Positions 1 through 9,091 are shown, counted from the stretch's first letter. The stretch: 39,126 nt of DNA from Arthrobacter sp. Leaf337 (GCF_001423745.1 NZ_LMPC01000017.1:1-39126); one strand, 5' to 3'. Translations and numbers: made by a program. The notes: generated from the letters alone by a model not told the origin.

Positions 1-45
1 CAACTGTAGTGAGACAAACCATGAAAATTTGTCTCACTACAGTTG
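1..45. repeat. Perfect 18-bp inverted repeat
   Basis: Positions 1-18 and 28-45 are exact reverse complements, separated by 9 bases. The right arm contains the stop codon of the resolvase remnant (37-39), so the reading frame of that gene now ends inside the repeat. It could be the end of a mobile element, a head-to-head junction of two ends, or a hairpin terminator. The window starts exactly at the repeat, so what lies beyond is not visible. Confidence 0.8.
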
Positions 46-459
46 GCCCAACCGCGAGATACCGGGGTCTTCGGGGGCCAACTTAGATGAGACGGGACAG
101 TTGCGGAGGTACTGGTAGACGGTCTCCCTGCTGATCCCGTAGTCACGGGCAAGAAGTGCTTTCGGAACACCGGTGCCGGCGCGTTGGACGAGTTCGGCTG
201 CCCGGTCCGGTGTGAGGGTCTTCTTCCGTCCTTTGTAGGCGCCGCGCTGTTTGGCCAAGGCGATGCCTTCCCGCTGGCGTTCCCTGATGAGGGAGCGTTC
301 GAATTCGGCGAAGGCACCCATGACGGACAGCATGAGGTTGGCCATGGGGGAGTCCTCGCCGGTGAAGACCAGGCTCTCCTTGACGAACTCCACCCGCACG
401 CCTTTGCGGGTGAGTCCCTGCACAAGGGCCCGCAGGTCATCGCTCGTTCCAGTTAGCGG
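37..459 (-). pseudogene. Truncated serine recombinase (Tn3 resolvase type)
   Basis: The reading frame holds the C-terminal part of a resolvase/invertase: the long helix with FAEFERSLIRERQREGIALA, the GAYKGRKK linker, and a C-terminal helix-turn-helix (GISRETVYQYL). The N-terminal catalytic domain with its nucleophilic serine is absent. Upstream of the first possible GTG (423) the frame stays open only to a TGA at 460-462 and reads LTGTSDDLRALVQGL. In typical resolvases the LTGTS-like and DDLRALV-like stretches are well separated, so an internal deletion may have joined them (inference). The gene cannot encode an active recombinase. It marks past mobile-element activity at the left edge, and its stop codon lies in the inverted repeat. 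Confidence 0.85.
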
Positions 460-570
460 TCAGCAAGGACATCTCTCTGCATCTGGCAAGATTGGGTTTC
501 ACAGCTTGTTTCACGCCAAAGCACAAGTGGCGCAACGCGGCGAAGAAGCGCAGGATTTGGGGGAGTAGCC

Positions 571-1629
571 GTGAGCGTGAACAGCGGAATCCAGGGTGTT
601 GACTGGGCGCGTAATTTCGCCGAGATCTTCAAGCATGTACGAGACAGCCTGGACACTTACGTGCCGGCATATGACAGACCCTGGCCGGACATCAAATATG
701 CCCAAGACATCCTTCAAATGTGGCATGAGCTAATCGCCGCAGAAGTGGTTCAGACGGATCTAGCGACGCTTTCACCCCGCAACGAGTTGACCACGCGTTG
801 GCTCGACGAGGGCACTTTGATCAGTGCCACCCAAATGGCGGAGACGCTGCTGGCTGAGCATCATGGCGAGGACCGACTGGAGCTGACGGTCGACGGCTTT
901 GAACAGACTATTCGGCGGCTCCGCTCCAGTCTTCAAGCGGTTCTTGAAGCGGCCCGCCTGCCTGGTGCAAGTCCGTTGGACGGAGGAGAACGCAGCCAAC
1001 TCCTCGAGCACGTCGACTATGTCTTCCAGGCTCTGAGGAGTAGGGATCATCAGCGGCAGGCGAGATATTTAGATCAGTCCCAAGCTGCAGCGGCCCAATC
1101 CGAGGCCGCCGCCATGGCAGCCAGCACCGCTGCTGGGAAGACGGGCGAAGATGCAATGTCAGCCTTCTACGCAAAACTCGGTGAGGACGAATCAGCCCGG
1201 GCCGACACCTTCCGTAAGCTGACCGTTGGATTCGCTCTTGCGGCCGGCACCTTTGCACTGATCTTTGTCCTACTTCCGGGTGGAATATTTCCTGTCTTTG
1301 ATACATCGGCAAATGACTACGTTGGGCTGATTCAGAAGACGGTCTTTGTCGCCGGTATCTTTGGTATAGCCGGATACTTTGCAAGACAGGCACACCAGCA
1401 CCGTTCGATGGCGAACTGGGCCGGATCCCTTGCCGTCCAGCTCCAAACCTTCGAAGCATTCTTGGCTGCTGTCGATAATCCAGAAGTGAGAGATGAACTT
1501 CGGAAAAGCTTCGCTACACGCGCGTTTGGCGAGCACCCTGCTATGAAGGGTGAGCCGGCAGTGGCGCCGTCGGCAGCAGCCATGGAAACCGCAGTGGGCC
1601 TGGCGGCGAAGCTAACCGGCGGTAAGTAA
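571..1629 (+). CDS. Unknown protein with long helical region and two membrane segments
   Basis: I do not recognise a named family. The GTG start is preceded by GGGGGAG. The first 200 residues or so are mostly helical and charged, ending in an alanine/glutamine-rich stretch (about 165-190) that may form a coiled coil. Two hydrophobic segments follow (about 217-238 and 254-273), then an amphipathic tail beginning ARQAHQHRSMANWA. A helical domain, a two-helix hairpin and a tail of this kind resembles, in layout only, membrane effectors of bacterial conflict systems; this is inference. It is the first gene of a three-gene operon, 18 bp before the next start, and lies beside a resolvase remnant, so it is probably accessory DNA. 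Confidence 0.75.
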   Translation: MSVNSGIQGVDWARNFAEIFKHVRDSLDTYVPAYDRPWPDIKYAQDILQMWHELIAAEVVQTDLATLSPRNELTTRWLDEGTLISATQMAETLLAEHHGEDRLELTVDGFEQTIRRLRSSLQAVLEAARLPGASPLDGGERSQLLEHVDYVFQALRSRDHQRQARYLDQSQAAAAQSEAAAMAASTAAGKTGEDAMSAFYAKLGEDESARADTFRKLTVGFALAAGTFALIFVLLPGGIFPVFDTSANDYVGLIQKTVFVAGIFGIAGYFARQAHQHRSMANWAGSLAVQLQTFEAFLAAVDNPEVRDELRKSFATRAFGEHPAMKGEPAVAPSAAAMETAVGLAAKLTGGK

Positions 1630-1647
1630 ATACACGGCTGCCTCACC

Positions 1648-2667
1648 ATGAATGCAGCACACACCTTCGATATAGAAAGTTTGGGGGAACGCCAATTGGC
1701 CGAAAAGAGCCTGGTCCGAACCGTTCAGTACTGGCGGCTTGTAAATGGAGCGAATCTGCAACCTGCGGAGGAACAGGACTGGAATACCATCCTTAAGAAT
1801 GCCTATGGCGATCCCAAGACACATCTGGTCCTGAACAAAGTGGTTTCGGGTAAGGTCTTCACTTTGCAGCCCGAAGACGATTGGGATGAGTTCCTTAGGC
1901 CCTCCAGCATGAACGGTCTCAAGCAAGTGGACGACGGAACCGTCTATGCCCTCGTGGCAAGTACGGACAAGGACCACCTTCCCAGCCAGGCCAAACGTGG
2001 CACTGGTGAGCAGAAGGCAGTAACCGTTGATAAGGGTTACACCCCCGTAGACAACCTTTTCATCTGGTTTCTGCCTTTTGGAAACATCATGGCCGTCCTC
2101 CAAGAGTCTGTATCGTCCGCTAGGCCGAAGGCGATCGCCACCTGGCTGACCCACATTATGCGGGCGCAGGGAAACCTGCCCCAGCACAATTTCCAATGGA
2201 CAGCAGAACCAGTTGTCGACCCAGACAAGAAACGCTTTCTGGACAATGCCAAACGCCTGCGTCGCATTGAGATTGGCGGAACAGTAAAGCAGTCAGTGAA
2301 TGGTCCGCTGCGTGATTTGCTGATGGGCCCCACCTACGAGGGCACATATGAGATTGAACTCAAGGTTCGGCACGTAAAGAAGAACAATAGGCAGTCCTAT
2401 GCGTCCGACACTCGGGACATGATGGATTGGTTTGAAGAGACGTTCGGCGGCCACCTGGGAGAACTGGACAAAGCCAAAGTAGTCGTTGACCGTGACCCCG
2501 GTGACCATATACCCCAGGGAGAGATTGACCTGATCTCACAGAGAATCACGAGGAAGCGCTCAATAGAGGTGGGGAAGCGAGGCCAAGCCATCCTAGCTTC
2601 GTCGGCAGTCTCTGAGATAGTGAAGGCCTACATCCAAGACTTCGACGAATTGGCAAAGCTTCGGTAG
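1648..2667 (+). CDS. Unknown soluble protein, 339 aa
   Basis: Middle gene of the three-gene operon, starting 18 bp after gene one and ending 17 bp before gene three, which argues for co-expression. No signal peptide or membrane segment is apparent. The central part contains a hydrophobic core, DNLFIWFLPFGNIMAV (about 132-147), followed by a helical stretch. The C-terminal half is rich in charged residues (KKRFLDNAKRLRRIEIGG around 191-208) and alternating beta-like segments. I recognise no catalytic motif. The layout loosely recalls proteins of unknown function found on phages and plasmids, but I cannot name one. Function unknown. Confidence 0.75.
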   Translation: MNAAHTFDIESLGERQLAEKSLVRTVQYWRLVNGANLQPAEEQDWNTILKNAYGDPKTHLVLNKVVSGKVFTLQPEDDWDEFLRPSSMNGLKQVDDGTVYALVASTDKDHLPSQAKRGTGEQKAVTVDKGYTPVDNLFIWFLPFGNIMAVLQESVSSARPKAIATWLTHIMRAQGNLPQHNFQWTAEPVVDPDKKRFLDNAKRLRRIEIGGTVKQSVNGPLRDLLMGPTYEGTYEIELKVRHVKKNNRQSYASDTRDMMDWFEETFGGHLGELDKAKVVVDRDPGDHIPQGEIDLISQRITRKRSIEVGKRGQAILASSAVSEIVKAYIQDFDELAKLR

Positions 2668-2684
2668 GCGCAACTGGGGGAAGT

Positions 2685-3131
2685 GTGGAAAAACAGAGCA
2701 CGAAGAGCTTATGGATCGCGCTGGGTGTCCTTGTTCTTCTGGTCGTTGGCAGCAGCATCTTTTTTGGTTTCCTGCTGGACGACGTCGAAGAAAAGGAACT
2801 GCAGACAGGCCTAACTAACATCGCCACGCTGGGCGGTGTGACGGCTGGACTCTCCCTCGCAGGAGCCGCAATCTTGTCGCTAACCGGCAGGGCCGTTAGC
2901 GATCTTGTGGACATGTACGGGCCTTGGATAAGGGGAATAATCTTCGGCGGCTACTTGGTCACTATTGTGGCTTCCTTCGTGGCTGGCATTGGTGCAATGT
3001 TCCCGAAATGGGCTGGGGCGCCCTGGTTAGCGTCCGCCTCTGCCTCCGTGATCTTCGCGGGACTTCTGATCACCGCGCTCTTTATCAACAGTGCATTCAG
3101 ATGGCACCACAGCAATCCCACGCCGAGATAA
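2685..3131 (+). CDS. Small integral membrane protein, four predicted segments
   Basis: The GTG start follows a GGGGGAAG ribosome site at 2676-2683. The 148-residue product has four hydrophobic stretches at about 8-29, 43-66, 82-104 and 111-134, joined by short loops, and ends with a short polar tail (RWHHSNPTPR). I recognise no family motif. It is the last gene of the operon beginning at 571, so the operon encodes two membrane proteins and one soluble partner, which suggests a membrane-associated complex (inference). Confidence 0.75.
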   Translation: MEKQSTKSLWIALGVLVLLVVGSSIFFGFLLDDVEEKELQTGLTNIATLGGVTAGLSLAGAAILSLTGRAVSDLVDMYGPWIRGIIFGGYLVTIVASFVAGIGAMFPKWAGAPWLASASASVIFAGLLITALFINSAFRWHHSNPTPR

Positions 3132-3442
3132 TTCTGTATGCGGCTTTCCAAGAACCTTGGGGCCCTGGGCCGGGGCACTGCACAACCTTTCCTGAGCGCG
3201 GGGAGGGCCCGCTTTTACCCCTTCTCAGCGCCAGCTTTACGTAATATCCGTTATCGGCGTTCTATTTGGGGCTCTCAAGAGACGGAAAAATCCTGCATCT
3301 GACACCAATAAAGGCGATCGGACGAAGAGCCGGACCAGGAACGCGTCCGGGTAGAGTCCTCATTTCCACCAGCGTTAGAGCAATGCGGTCCGCCGAAAGG
3401 TGTGCTTGCTTTTCGGCTGCTCGACGGAAAAGGGCAACCGTG
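3132..3442. other. Intergenic region between convergent genes
   Basis: The region lies between the three-gene operon (plus strand) and the lacI-type gene (minus strand). A GCCGAAA-type stem at about 3392-3418, close behind the lacI stop, could act as a terminator for the minus strand, but it has no clear T-run. A short GC-rich inverted element (about 3198-3215) follows the operon. No gene is supported. Confidence 0.4.
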
Positions 3443-4459
3443 TTAAAGGCGGGAGACGCTGGAGCGCTCGACCAGTTCGGCCGCCACGCGGATCGTGGTC
3501 GGTTTGCCGTTGCTCTTTCCGCTTGTCTTGGCCAGGGCCAGCTGCACGGAATGCCGGGCAAGCAGGTCCACGGGCTGCCGAATGATGGTCAACGGCGGCG
3601 TCATCAGCTCCGTCCATGGGGAATCTTCAAAAACGACTACCGAGAGCTTATCCGGAATGGACAGCCCGGCGTGGGAAAGGCGGCGCAGCACCGCCGTCAC
3701 TTGCGCAGTATTGGCAACCACAAGAGCCGAGGGCGGCTCTTCAAGGTTGAGCAGCGCAGTCACGGCATCTCCCCCGGCCGCGCCACGGAAGGCCGCATGC
3801 CGGACCAGCCGCTCGTCCACCTCAAGGCCCGCTGCTTCCACGGCCAGCCGGTAGCCAGCTATGCGGTCACGGCCGGTAGTAGAAACGGCCGGTCCGGAAA
3901 CAATCCCAATCCGCTTGTGCCCGTAAGCAGCCAACAGGCCGGTAGCCGAACGGGCCGACTCGACATTGTCGATACCGACCACGTCAACCTCGGGAAGCGA
4001 AGGGATGGACCGGTCAACGAACACCATATCCGTCCCAATGTCCTGCAGCTTCTTCCAAATATCCAAGTTGTCCCCGGTGGGAGTCGCGATGACGCCGCTC
4101 ACCCTGCGTTCGATCAGCGTTTCCAGGCACTCAGATTCGAGGTGCTCATCTTCCTGCGTTGTCATCAGCAGAACCTGAATCCCGCGCGCATCCGCCTCCC
4201 GTACGACATTGTCGGCCAACCGCGCAAAGAAGGGATTCGAAACGTCCGCGAGCATCAGGCCCAGCGTTGTGGGCGGCCCGTGCTTCAGCTCACGGGCCGC
4301 CGTACGCGGGTGATACCCCAATGCCTGAATGACATCGCGAACCCGTCGCCTGGTTGCATCAGCCACAGGCCCCGAGCCGGGGTTGAGGACCCGCGAAACG
4401 ACGGCAACAGAGACACCTGCCGCCTGGGCAACATCGCGGATCGTCGGTTGCTTCTGCAC
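3443..4459 (-). CDS. LacI-family transcriptional regulator
   Basis: This is a full-length 338-residue LacI/GalR regulator. The GTG start is preceded by AAGGAG with a 4-base gap. An N-terminal helix-turn-helix and hinge occupy about 6-60 (TIRDVAQAAGVSVAVVSRVL is the DNA-reading part), followed by a periplasmic-binding-protein-like sensor domain beginning TLGLMLADVSNPFFARL. Such proteins repress sugar or sugar-acid genes until a ligand binds. The C-terminal ligand pocket lies in the VVFEDSPWTELMTPPLT region. Its targets are not evident: the next minus-strand gene upstream is the decayed glycerate kinase, so it may be an orphan left when its operon degraded (inference). Confidence 0.92.
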   Translation of the reverse strand: MQKQPTIRDVAQAAGVSVAVVSRVLNPGSGPVADATRRRVRDVIQALGYHPRTAARELKHGPPTTLGLMLADVSNPFFARLADNVVREADARGIQVLLMTTQEDEHLESECLETLIERRVSGVIATPTGDNLDIWKKLQDIGTDMVFVDRSIPSLPEVDVVGIDNVESARSATGLLAAYGHKRIGIVSGPAVSTTGRDRIAGYRLAVEAAGLEVDERLVRHAAFRGAAGGDAVTALLNLEEPPSALVVANTAQVTAVLRRLSHAGLSIPDKLSVVVFEDSPWTELMTPPLTIIRQPVDLLARHSVQLALAKTSGKSNGKPTTIRVAAELVERSSVSRL

Positions 4460-4605
4460 GGTACTCCTTACTGGCTGGTGCTTTCATCCCACCGAGTCCC
4501 GGGAAGCCGGGACACAAAGTGCAGCCGGTTCCACTGCACTTTCCTTGACAATTCCTCCACCAGTCTGCTCGCCGATGCCAGCAGCTGGAAACTCTAACCC
4601 AATTT

Positions 4606-5727
4606 ACGCCTGAGCTTGCAAGCGGCCTCCAATTGAAGTTGGTTCTGTATTCAGCGCCAGCTCTGCACCGGCAAAGGCAAGGGATTTGAGGGGTCTTGCA
4701 TCGCGGCCGATGTTGACCCGGCAAGGGTGGACAAGGAAGCGCAGGCATTGAATATCGTTGCCGGTGCGTCTATGGCTCCGGCGACGAGAAAGCATTTAGC
4801 CCCCTGCGCTTGTAGCCACCTCCTGGACATATTAGGGGACCTTGCCGGCGGCGGACTGGCCGTCGTACCGGCCCTCACCGGTGATGACGATGTCACCGTC
4901 CGCGATCTGCCCCGGGAGCCCGATCTCACGTCCGACGGCAGGAGCTCCGGCTGTGATGGTGGCACCCCAGGCGGCGAGGCCGAAGGCGGTCCCGCCTGCT
5001 GCGCCGGATCCTGATACCGATGGTAGTGCCGGGAGGAAGGATGCGAGCTTGAGCATTCCGCGTTCCAAGCGTTGAACGTCAGCGGTATTTGCCCCTTTTT
5101 GTGGACCGAAAATGTGCGCTGCTCCTGTCGGCCCAAGCAGGGGGTTGGTCACGTCGGTGAGGACGAGGACACCCTCGGGAGGAAGTGGGCGTGGCGCAGG
5201 CCGGCAAGGTCGAGCCTCGCCAAGTCCTCCAGCGCGCCGCCTCCTCGGGGAAGTTCTCCGCCGGATGCTGATCCAAACCGCGCCCTCAATGCCGATAGTG
5301 CCCCTGCCCCACCGTCGGTGGATGAGCTTCCCCCAAGGGCGACAATGATGCGTTTGGCTCCGTTGTCGAGGGCACGTGCGATGGCTTGTCCGAGCCCGTA
5401 AGTGTGTGCGGTGAGGGGTCGGAGTCGGTCAAGAAGGGTAATCCCTGAAGTTGCAGCGACTTCTACTACGGCCGTCCCGTCAGGGAGCTTGAGCCACCGA
5501 GCAGCTGTCTGGACGTCATTGGGGCCCTCCACAATGATCTCGTGCTGCTGGGCCACAGGATGGGCCCGGGCAAAGGCCTCTATAGTGCCTTCTCCCCCAT
5601 TCGCCATGGGGAGAAGGACTATGTGGTCGTGCGGGCGGATGCTTCCCCACCCCGTTGCGATAGCTTCGGCTGCGTCATCGGCCGAAGCGGTCCCTTTGAA
5701 GGAGTCGGGTGCGATGATGATTTTCAC
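4606..5727 (-). pseudogene. Glycerate kinase (GarK type), decayed by frameshifts and a stop
   Basis: The sequence from a GTG at 5727 reads VKIIIAPDSFKGTASADD, the N-terminus of a GarK-type glycerate 2-kinase, and the GGSSSTDGGAGALSALRA motif follows. The frame breaks at about 5178-5192; the next frame carries LVLTDVTNPLLGPTGAAHIF and FGPQKGAN. A TAA interrupts it at 4832-4834, a second shift lies at a five-C run (4800-4804), and a third at about 4672-4690 before the C-terminus ends at 4606. The usual DGGEG motif is NGGEG here. Four separate lesions point to a true pseudogene rather than one sequencing error. It is the downstream end of a decayed operon with the hydroxyacid dehydrogenase fragment and the GntR gene, and is one of three GarK homologues in the window. 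Confidence 0.88.
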
Positions 5728-6019
5728 GTTGTTGGTTGCCCTTTCGCCAGCACTGTTGGCCCTGCTGTGGTTGATGCCCCAACGAGCTGGCGGGACATCA
5801 AAAAGTTCACGAGGACCCGGTTGGTCGTCACGGCGGGGGCGGTACCCCATGGCGACCAAAGGCCTCCCAGCATTGAGACGACGCCAAACCAACGGGGAGC
5901 GTCTGGCTTGTCGCGCCCTGTTGGACCATGGCACGGAATGCTCCACCTGCCCATGAGGGCAAGAACAGAGCCTCAACCCTCGACGGTTCGTGTGTGGTGG
6001 TGCTCCTTGTCACCGCCGC

Positions 6020-6248
6020 TTAGTTAATCGGTGCGGGTGGTTGCTCGCCTCGAAGCACTGTAAGTACGTTGTCCGCGGCGAGCACTGCCATGGCGGTGCG
6101 CATTTCGACGGTGGCCGGGCCGAGGTGCGGCACGAATGTCACGTTCTCCAGGTCCAGTAGCTCGGGATGGACTCGCGGCTCGTATTCGAAGACGTCCAGG
6201 CCGGCACCGGCGTCCAGCTCTTCGGACAGGCACTGTTCGAAGTTGTGC
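6020..6248 (-). pseudogene. C-terminal fragment of a D-2-hydroxyacid dehydrogenase
   Basis: The frame ending at the TAA 6020-6022 reads DAGAGLDVFEYEPRVHPELL followed by LENVTFVPHLGPATVEMRTA. These are the conserved end of the NAD-binding domain, the acid/base region FEYEP and the catalytic-histidine motif PHLG of the D-isomer 2-hydroxyacid dehydrogenases (glyoxylate/hydroxypyruvate reductase group). An in-frame stop at 6249-6251 and loss of everything upstream show only about 75 residues remain. It lies between the decayed glycerate kinase and the GntR gene, echoing cluster A, where an intact enzyme of this family sits upstream of a glycerate kinase. Confidence 0.85.
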
Positions 6249-6329
6249 TACACGACTTGTTGCCCCCGGCACGGCTGTCCCGTCGAAGCGGTCCACGGCA
6301 CGAAAATAAGCGGGAGAGGTCATCGGCGG

Positions 6330-7055
6330 TTACTTCTTGCGGGAGAGTCGATTGCGGGTGTTGGCCAGGTGCAGTCGCATGGCCGCTCGGGCCGAGTCAA
6401 CGTCGCCATCGGCGATCGCCTCGGCGATGGCTTCATGCTCCCGGCAGAGCACCTCATCCGGCCCAATATGGCCTGCCTGGTCAAGCGGTGGCAGCCGGTG
6501 GGCAGGGTACGCGATCATAGCCGGTCCAAGAGATTCAAGCAGTTCGCCGTAAAATCTGTTGCCGGTTGCCTGGGCGATCCGCCGGTGGAAGTCGAAGTCC
6601 GCCTGCAGTAGCTGACTCGTCTGCGCAGGAATGCGGCGCATCGCCGCGGCTGCCCTGATAATGCCTTCAGCTTCAGCATCTGAACGTCCTGCCGCGGCAA
6701 GCCCGGCTGCCTCAACCTCGACGCCTAGTCGGAGTCCAATCAGCTCGGCCATGTCCTCGGGCTTGTTCGCAGCGGACAGCTTGACTCCGGCACGGTGATC
6801 AGGGGGGACCATCAGCACGAATGATCCTTTTCCCTTATGGCTTTCAACCAGGCCTGCCGCTTGAAGCCGGGAACCTGCTTCCCGCACCACGGTTCTACTG
6901 ACCCCAAAGCGCGTTATGAGGGCGCTCTCGGACGGCATCTTCATGCCAGGCCTCAGGACTCCGGATCGAATATCAGCCATGAGTACTTCCACGAGCTGTT
7001 GAGCAAGGTTTAGCCCGGGCCGTCCGCTGAGTGTGTTCTGGGTAGCCTCTGTCAT
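6330..7055 (-). CDS. GntR-family regulator, FadR (FCD) subfamily
   Basis: This 241-residue regulator has an N-terminal winged helix (about 15-80; MPSESALITRFGVSRTVVRE is the recognition region) and a helical FCD ligand-binding domain (about 100-230) with the metal-binding pattern of aspartate and histidines (DFDFHRRI; CREHEAIAEAI; RLHL). FCD regulators usually respond to organic acids. A GGAAG ribosome site precedes ATG 7055. It is about 85% alike by eye to the gene at 26111-26818, and a 5' stub of a third copy lies near 28011. It sits in front of decayed glycerate-type genes, so it may have outlived its operon. An imperfect palindrome at 7072-7106 is a possible operator. Confidence 0.92.
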   Translation of the reverse strand: MTEATQNTLSGRPGLNLAQQLVEVLMADIRSGVLRPGMKMPSESALITRFGVSRTVVREAGSRLQAAGLVESHKGKGSFVLMVPPDHRAGVKLSAANKPEDMAELIGLRLGVEVEAAGLAAAGRSDAEAEGIIRAAAAMRRIPAQTSQLLQADFDFHRRIAQATGNRFYGELLESLGPAMIAYPAHRLPPLDQAGHIGPDEVLCREHEAIAEAIADGDVDSARAAMRLHLANTRNRLSRKK

Positions 7056-7071
7056 CCTTCACTTCCAAGAG

Positions 7072-7106
7072 AGATCGTGGCGTGCACGAGGCTGCACCCT
7101 CAATCG
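7072..7106. promoter_or_regulatory. Imperfect palindrome upstream of GntR gene (possible operator)
   Basis: Left arm GATCGTGGCGTGCA and right arm TGCACCCTCAATC are approximate inverted repeats starting about 17 bp upstream of the GntR start. The same position before the GntR stub at 28011 carries a perfect version (28030-28066). Conservation of the dyad between the copies suggests an autoregulatory operator; this is inference. Confidence 0.45.
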
Positions 7107-7338
7107 AACCAACGGCAGAGCCCTACGCTGTCGGCGTAAGGACTATGCCCTGCTAGCTGTTGCTACTGAAGCTGAGCGGCCCGTGGTCCAAGTGCGGGCA
7201 TGTTCGCTCAGAGAACCCACGACCGGGACGGTTTGTGGATCGTCATGAGACTTTCTGCGGGCTCAGCTTTTTCGATGGACGAGGCTTCCTGCTAGTCGAC
7301 ACTCCGCCGCCAAATTGATTCGCCCACTTTCAGGTGAT

Positions 7339-7685
7339 TCAGGTTTTCACTACTCCCGAACGGATATTTCCTAGCGGCAGTAAGTATAGGTGGATTTCCA
7401 ACGCGAAGTGCGGCGCCATCTGAATTTCGGCATTCCTCGCCGAGGGCCAGGTTTGAGGAATGTTGCGATACCTGGGCGTTAGTGGCGCTGGGGTCGTCGC
7501 CCAGCAGTTCGGGGACCAATCTTCTTGGTGTGCTCGTAGAGGCCGCGCCGCAGGGCTTTTTGAATAACCGTAGCCCACTCCTGAAGGGCCGATATCCTTG
7601 CACATCTCGGCAAGTAGGAAAGCAATTTCGGTTAGGGGCTTCCCGGCGGCCTGTGAGACTTTGGCGTTATTGATGGGCGCAACCC
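7339..7685 (-). pseudogene. Scrambled remnant of a galactarate/talarate dehydratase-like enzyme
   Basis: One frame reads INNAKVSQAAGKPLTEIAFL and then GPSGVGYGYSKSP, which matches the N-terminal capping domain of mandelate-racemase/enolase-superfamily acid-sugar dehydratases (KPLTE and GxGYSK are typical of talarate/galactarate dehydratases). A second frame continues with GLYEHTKKIG, and a third with VPELLGDDPSATNA. The central catalytic barrel is missing: the text jumps to AEIQMAPHFALEIHLYLLP, which resembles the C-terminal end of the same family, then stops at 7339. At least two frameshifts and one large deletion are therefore present. It points to former aldarate metabolism next to the glycerate kinases, fitting the known route galactarate to pyruvate plus tartronate semialdehyde to glycerate. 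Confidence 0.65.
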
Positions 7686-7710
7686 GAGAGCAGGAAAGCC
7701 AAGGAAATGT

Positions 7711-8928
7711 CTATCCCGGTAATCCGGAGAGTGCTTCATGACCTCCGTCCCGGCCTGGAAACTGTTTGACGCGTACATCTCTATACTTTCCTGGCACATT
7801 CAGGGACAGTATTTCTAATGCGATGGTCGTGCCGACGGTTTCTAGGAGCGGTCCCGCATTGGACATACAAATGGCGGGATCGGGTTCAATATCGGTCAAC
7901 GCGAACGTTCGATTGAAGCCGGCCGCCTTGAGGGTCCAGTCAGAGAGGGTGGTCCGTCCACATACGGCGATGACCGGTACCCCCGCCCTGGCGGCTGCCC
8001 GGCTGACGCCGAGCGGTGCTTTGCCGCCTAAGCTCTGCTCGTCCAGGCTGCCTTCTCCGGTAATCACGAGAGTGGCGCCCTCGATTTTTTTATCCAGGTC
8101 AACCATCCGTCCAACAACTGTGACGCCTGGCTCCACGCGGGCGGCGAGAACAGCAATGGCCGCATATCCGATACCACCCGCGGCGCCGGCACCAGCCTTT
8201 GTCGCAGCGGCCTTGGCCCGAGGGCCGATCTCCTCCTCGAGAACATCGACCAGCCGGGTCAGTGCCCGGTTGAGGAGTTCCACAGCACTGGGATCGGCCC
8301 CCTTCTGCGGCCCGAAAACGGCAGGTGCTCCCCGTTCCCCTAGTAGCGGATTATCCACGTCGCTTGCCAAGACGAAACGCGCGTTTCGCAGTCCTGGATG
8401 CAGCCCGCTCAGGTCGGCAGCTGCTAAATGTTCCAGCGCGCCTCCTCCCGCGGGCAGGGGCTGCCCGCGGGAGTCCAGGAATTTCGCTCCCAACCCAGCA
8501 AGGAGACCGGCTCCGCCGTCGGTGCAGGCGCTGCCGCCCGCGCCGATGTATATGAGCGTGCAGCCCTGGTTGAGTGCTGCGCTAATGAGCTGACCGGTCC
8601 CTAGGCTTGTCGCACCTAGGGCGTCGGGTATCCCTCCGGGCAGGGATGCCAGGCCTGATGCTGAGGCGGTCTCAATGACAGCAATGTGGTCGCGGACAGC
8701 CAGGGTGGCGGTCACGGGCAGTCCGGTCGGTCCGCTCACGGTGGCGACGTGGGCGGTGTATCCGGCGGATATTGCCGCGGCGACTGTGCCTTCTCCCCCG
8801 TCGGCGATCGATATGCAATCCACTGTCAGGTCTGGTCTTTCGGTCATGAGACCGCTGGCCAGATGTCTGGCGACCTCGTCGGCGGCAAGCGAATGCTTAA
8901 ATTTATCGGTGGCGATCAGTACTCGCAT
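7711..8928 (-). CDS. Glycerate 2-kinase (GarK type), cluster A
   Basis: An intact 405-residue GarK/GlxK-type kinase that phosphorylates glycerate, in characterised members giving 2-phosphoglycerate. Family signatures are MRVLIATDKFKHSL at the N-terminus, ADGGEGT (42-48), GAGGSACTDGGAG (about 129-141), SDVDNPLLG, FGPQKGADPS and VITGEGSLDEQS. The start at 8928 has an AAGAGGAC ribosome site. The C-terminal 20-25 residues (from about KYRDVRVKQ) extend past the usual end of the family. It is the last gene of the cluster A operon, 163 bp after the D-2-hydroxyacid dehydrogenase, and would feed the pathway product into lower glycolysis. Confidence 0.93.
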   Translation of the reverse strand: MRVLIATDKFKHSLAADEVARHLASGLMTERPDLTVDCISIADGGEGTVAAAISAGYTAHVATVSGPTGLPVTATLAVRDHIAVIETASASGLASLPGGIPDALGATSLGTGQLISAALNQGCTLIYIGAGGSACTDGGAGLLAGLGAKFLDSRGQPLPAGGGALEHLAAADLSGLHPGLRNARFVLASDVDNPLLGERGAPAVFGPQKGADPSAVELLNRALTRLVDVLEEEIGPRAKAAATKAGAGAAGGIGYAAIAVLAARVEPGVTVVGRMVDLDKKIEGATLVITGEGSLDEQSLGGKAPLGVSRAAARAGVPVIAVCGRTTLSDWTLKAAGFNRTFALTDIEPDPAICMSNAGPLLETVGTTIALEILSLNVPGKYRDVRVKQFPGRDGGHEALSGLPG

Positions 8929-9091
8929 GTGAAGTCCTCTTGGGAACGTCGTGGGGATGGACGGCCAGGGCCCTTAGCGGCTCAGGTCACCGGACGGGCA
9001 GCGTCAGCGGCATGGAAGACAGGTACGTCGGCGACTTCCGAGGCGGTGCCCCGATGTTCAAGGGCAGTCCGCTGCCGTTCGTTGTGGAGTT

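Noticed and set aside
3266..4597. Long plus-strand open frame opposite the LacI gene
   Set aside because: It is the antisense shadow of a clear LacI regulator, with no recognisable protein content.
5728..5976. Upstream extension of the decayed glycerate kinase frame
   Set aside because: Reads as arbitrary sequence; the kinase family begins at the VKIIIAPD segment at 5727.
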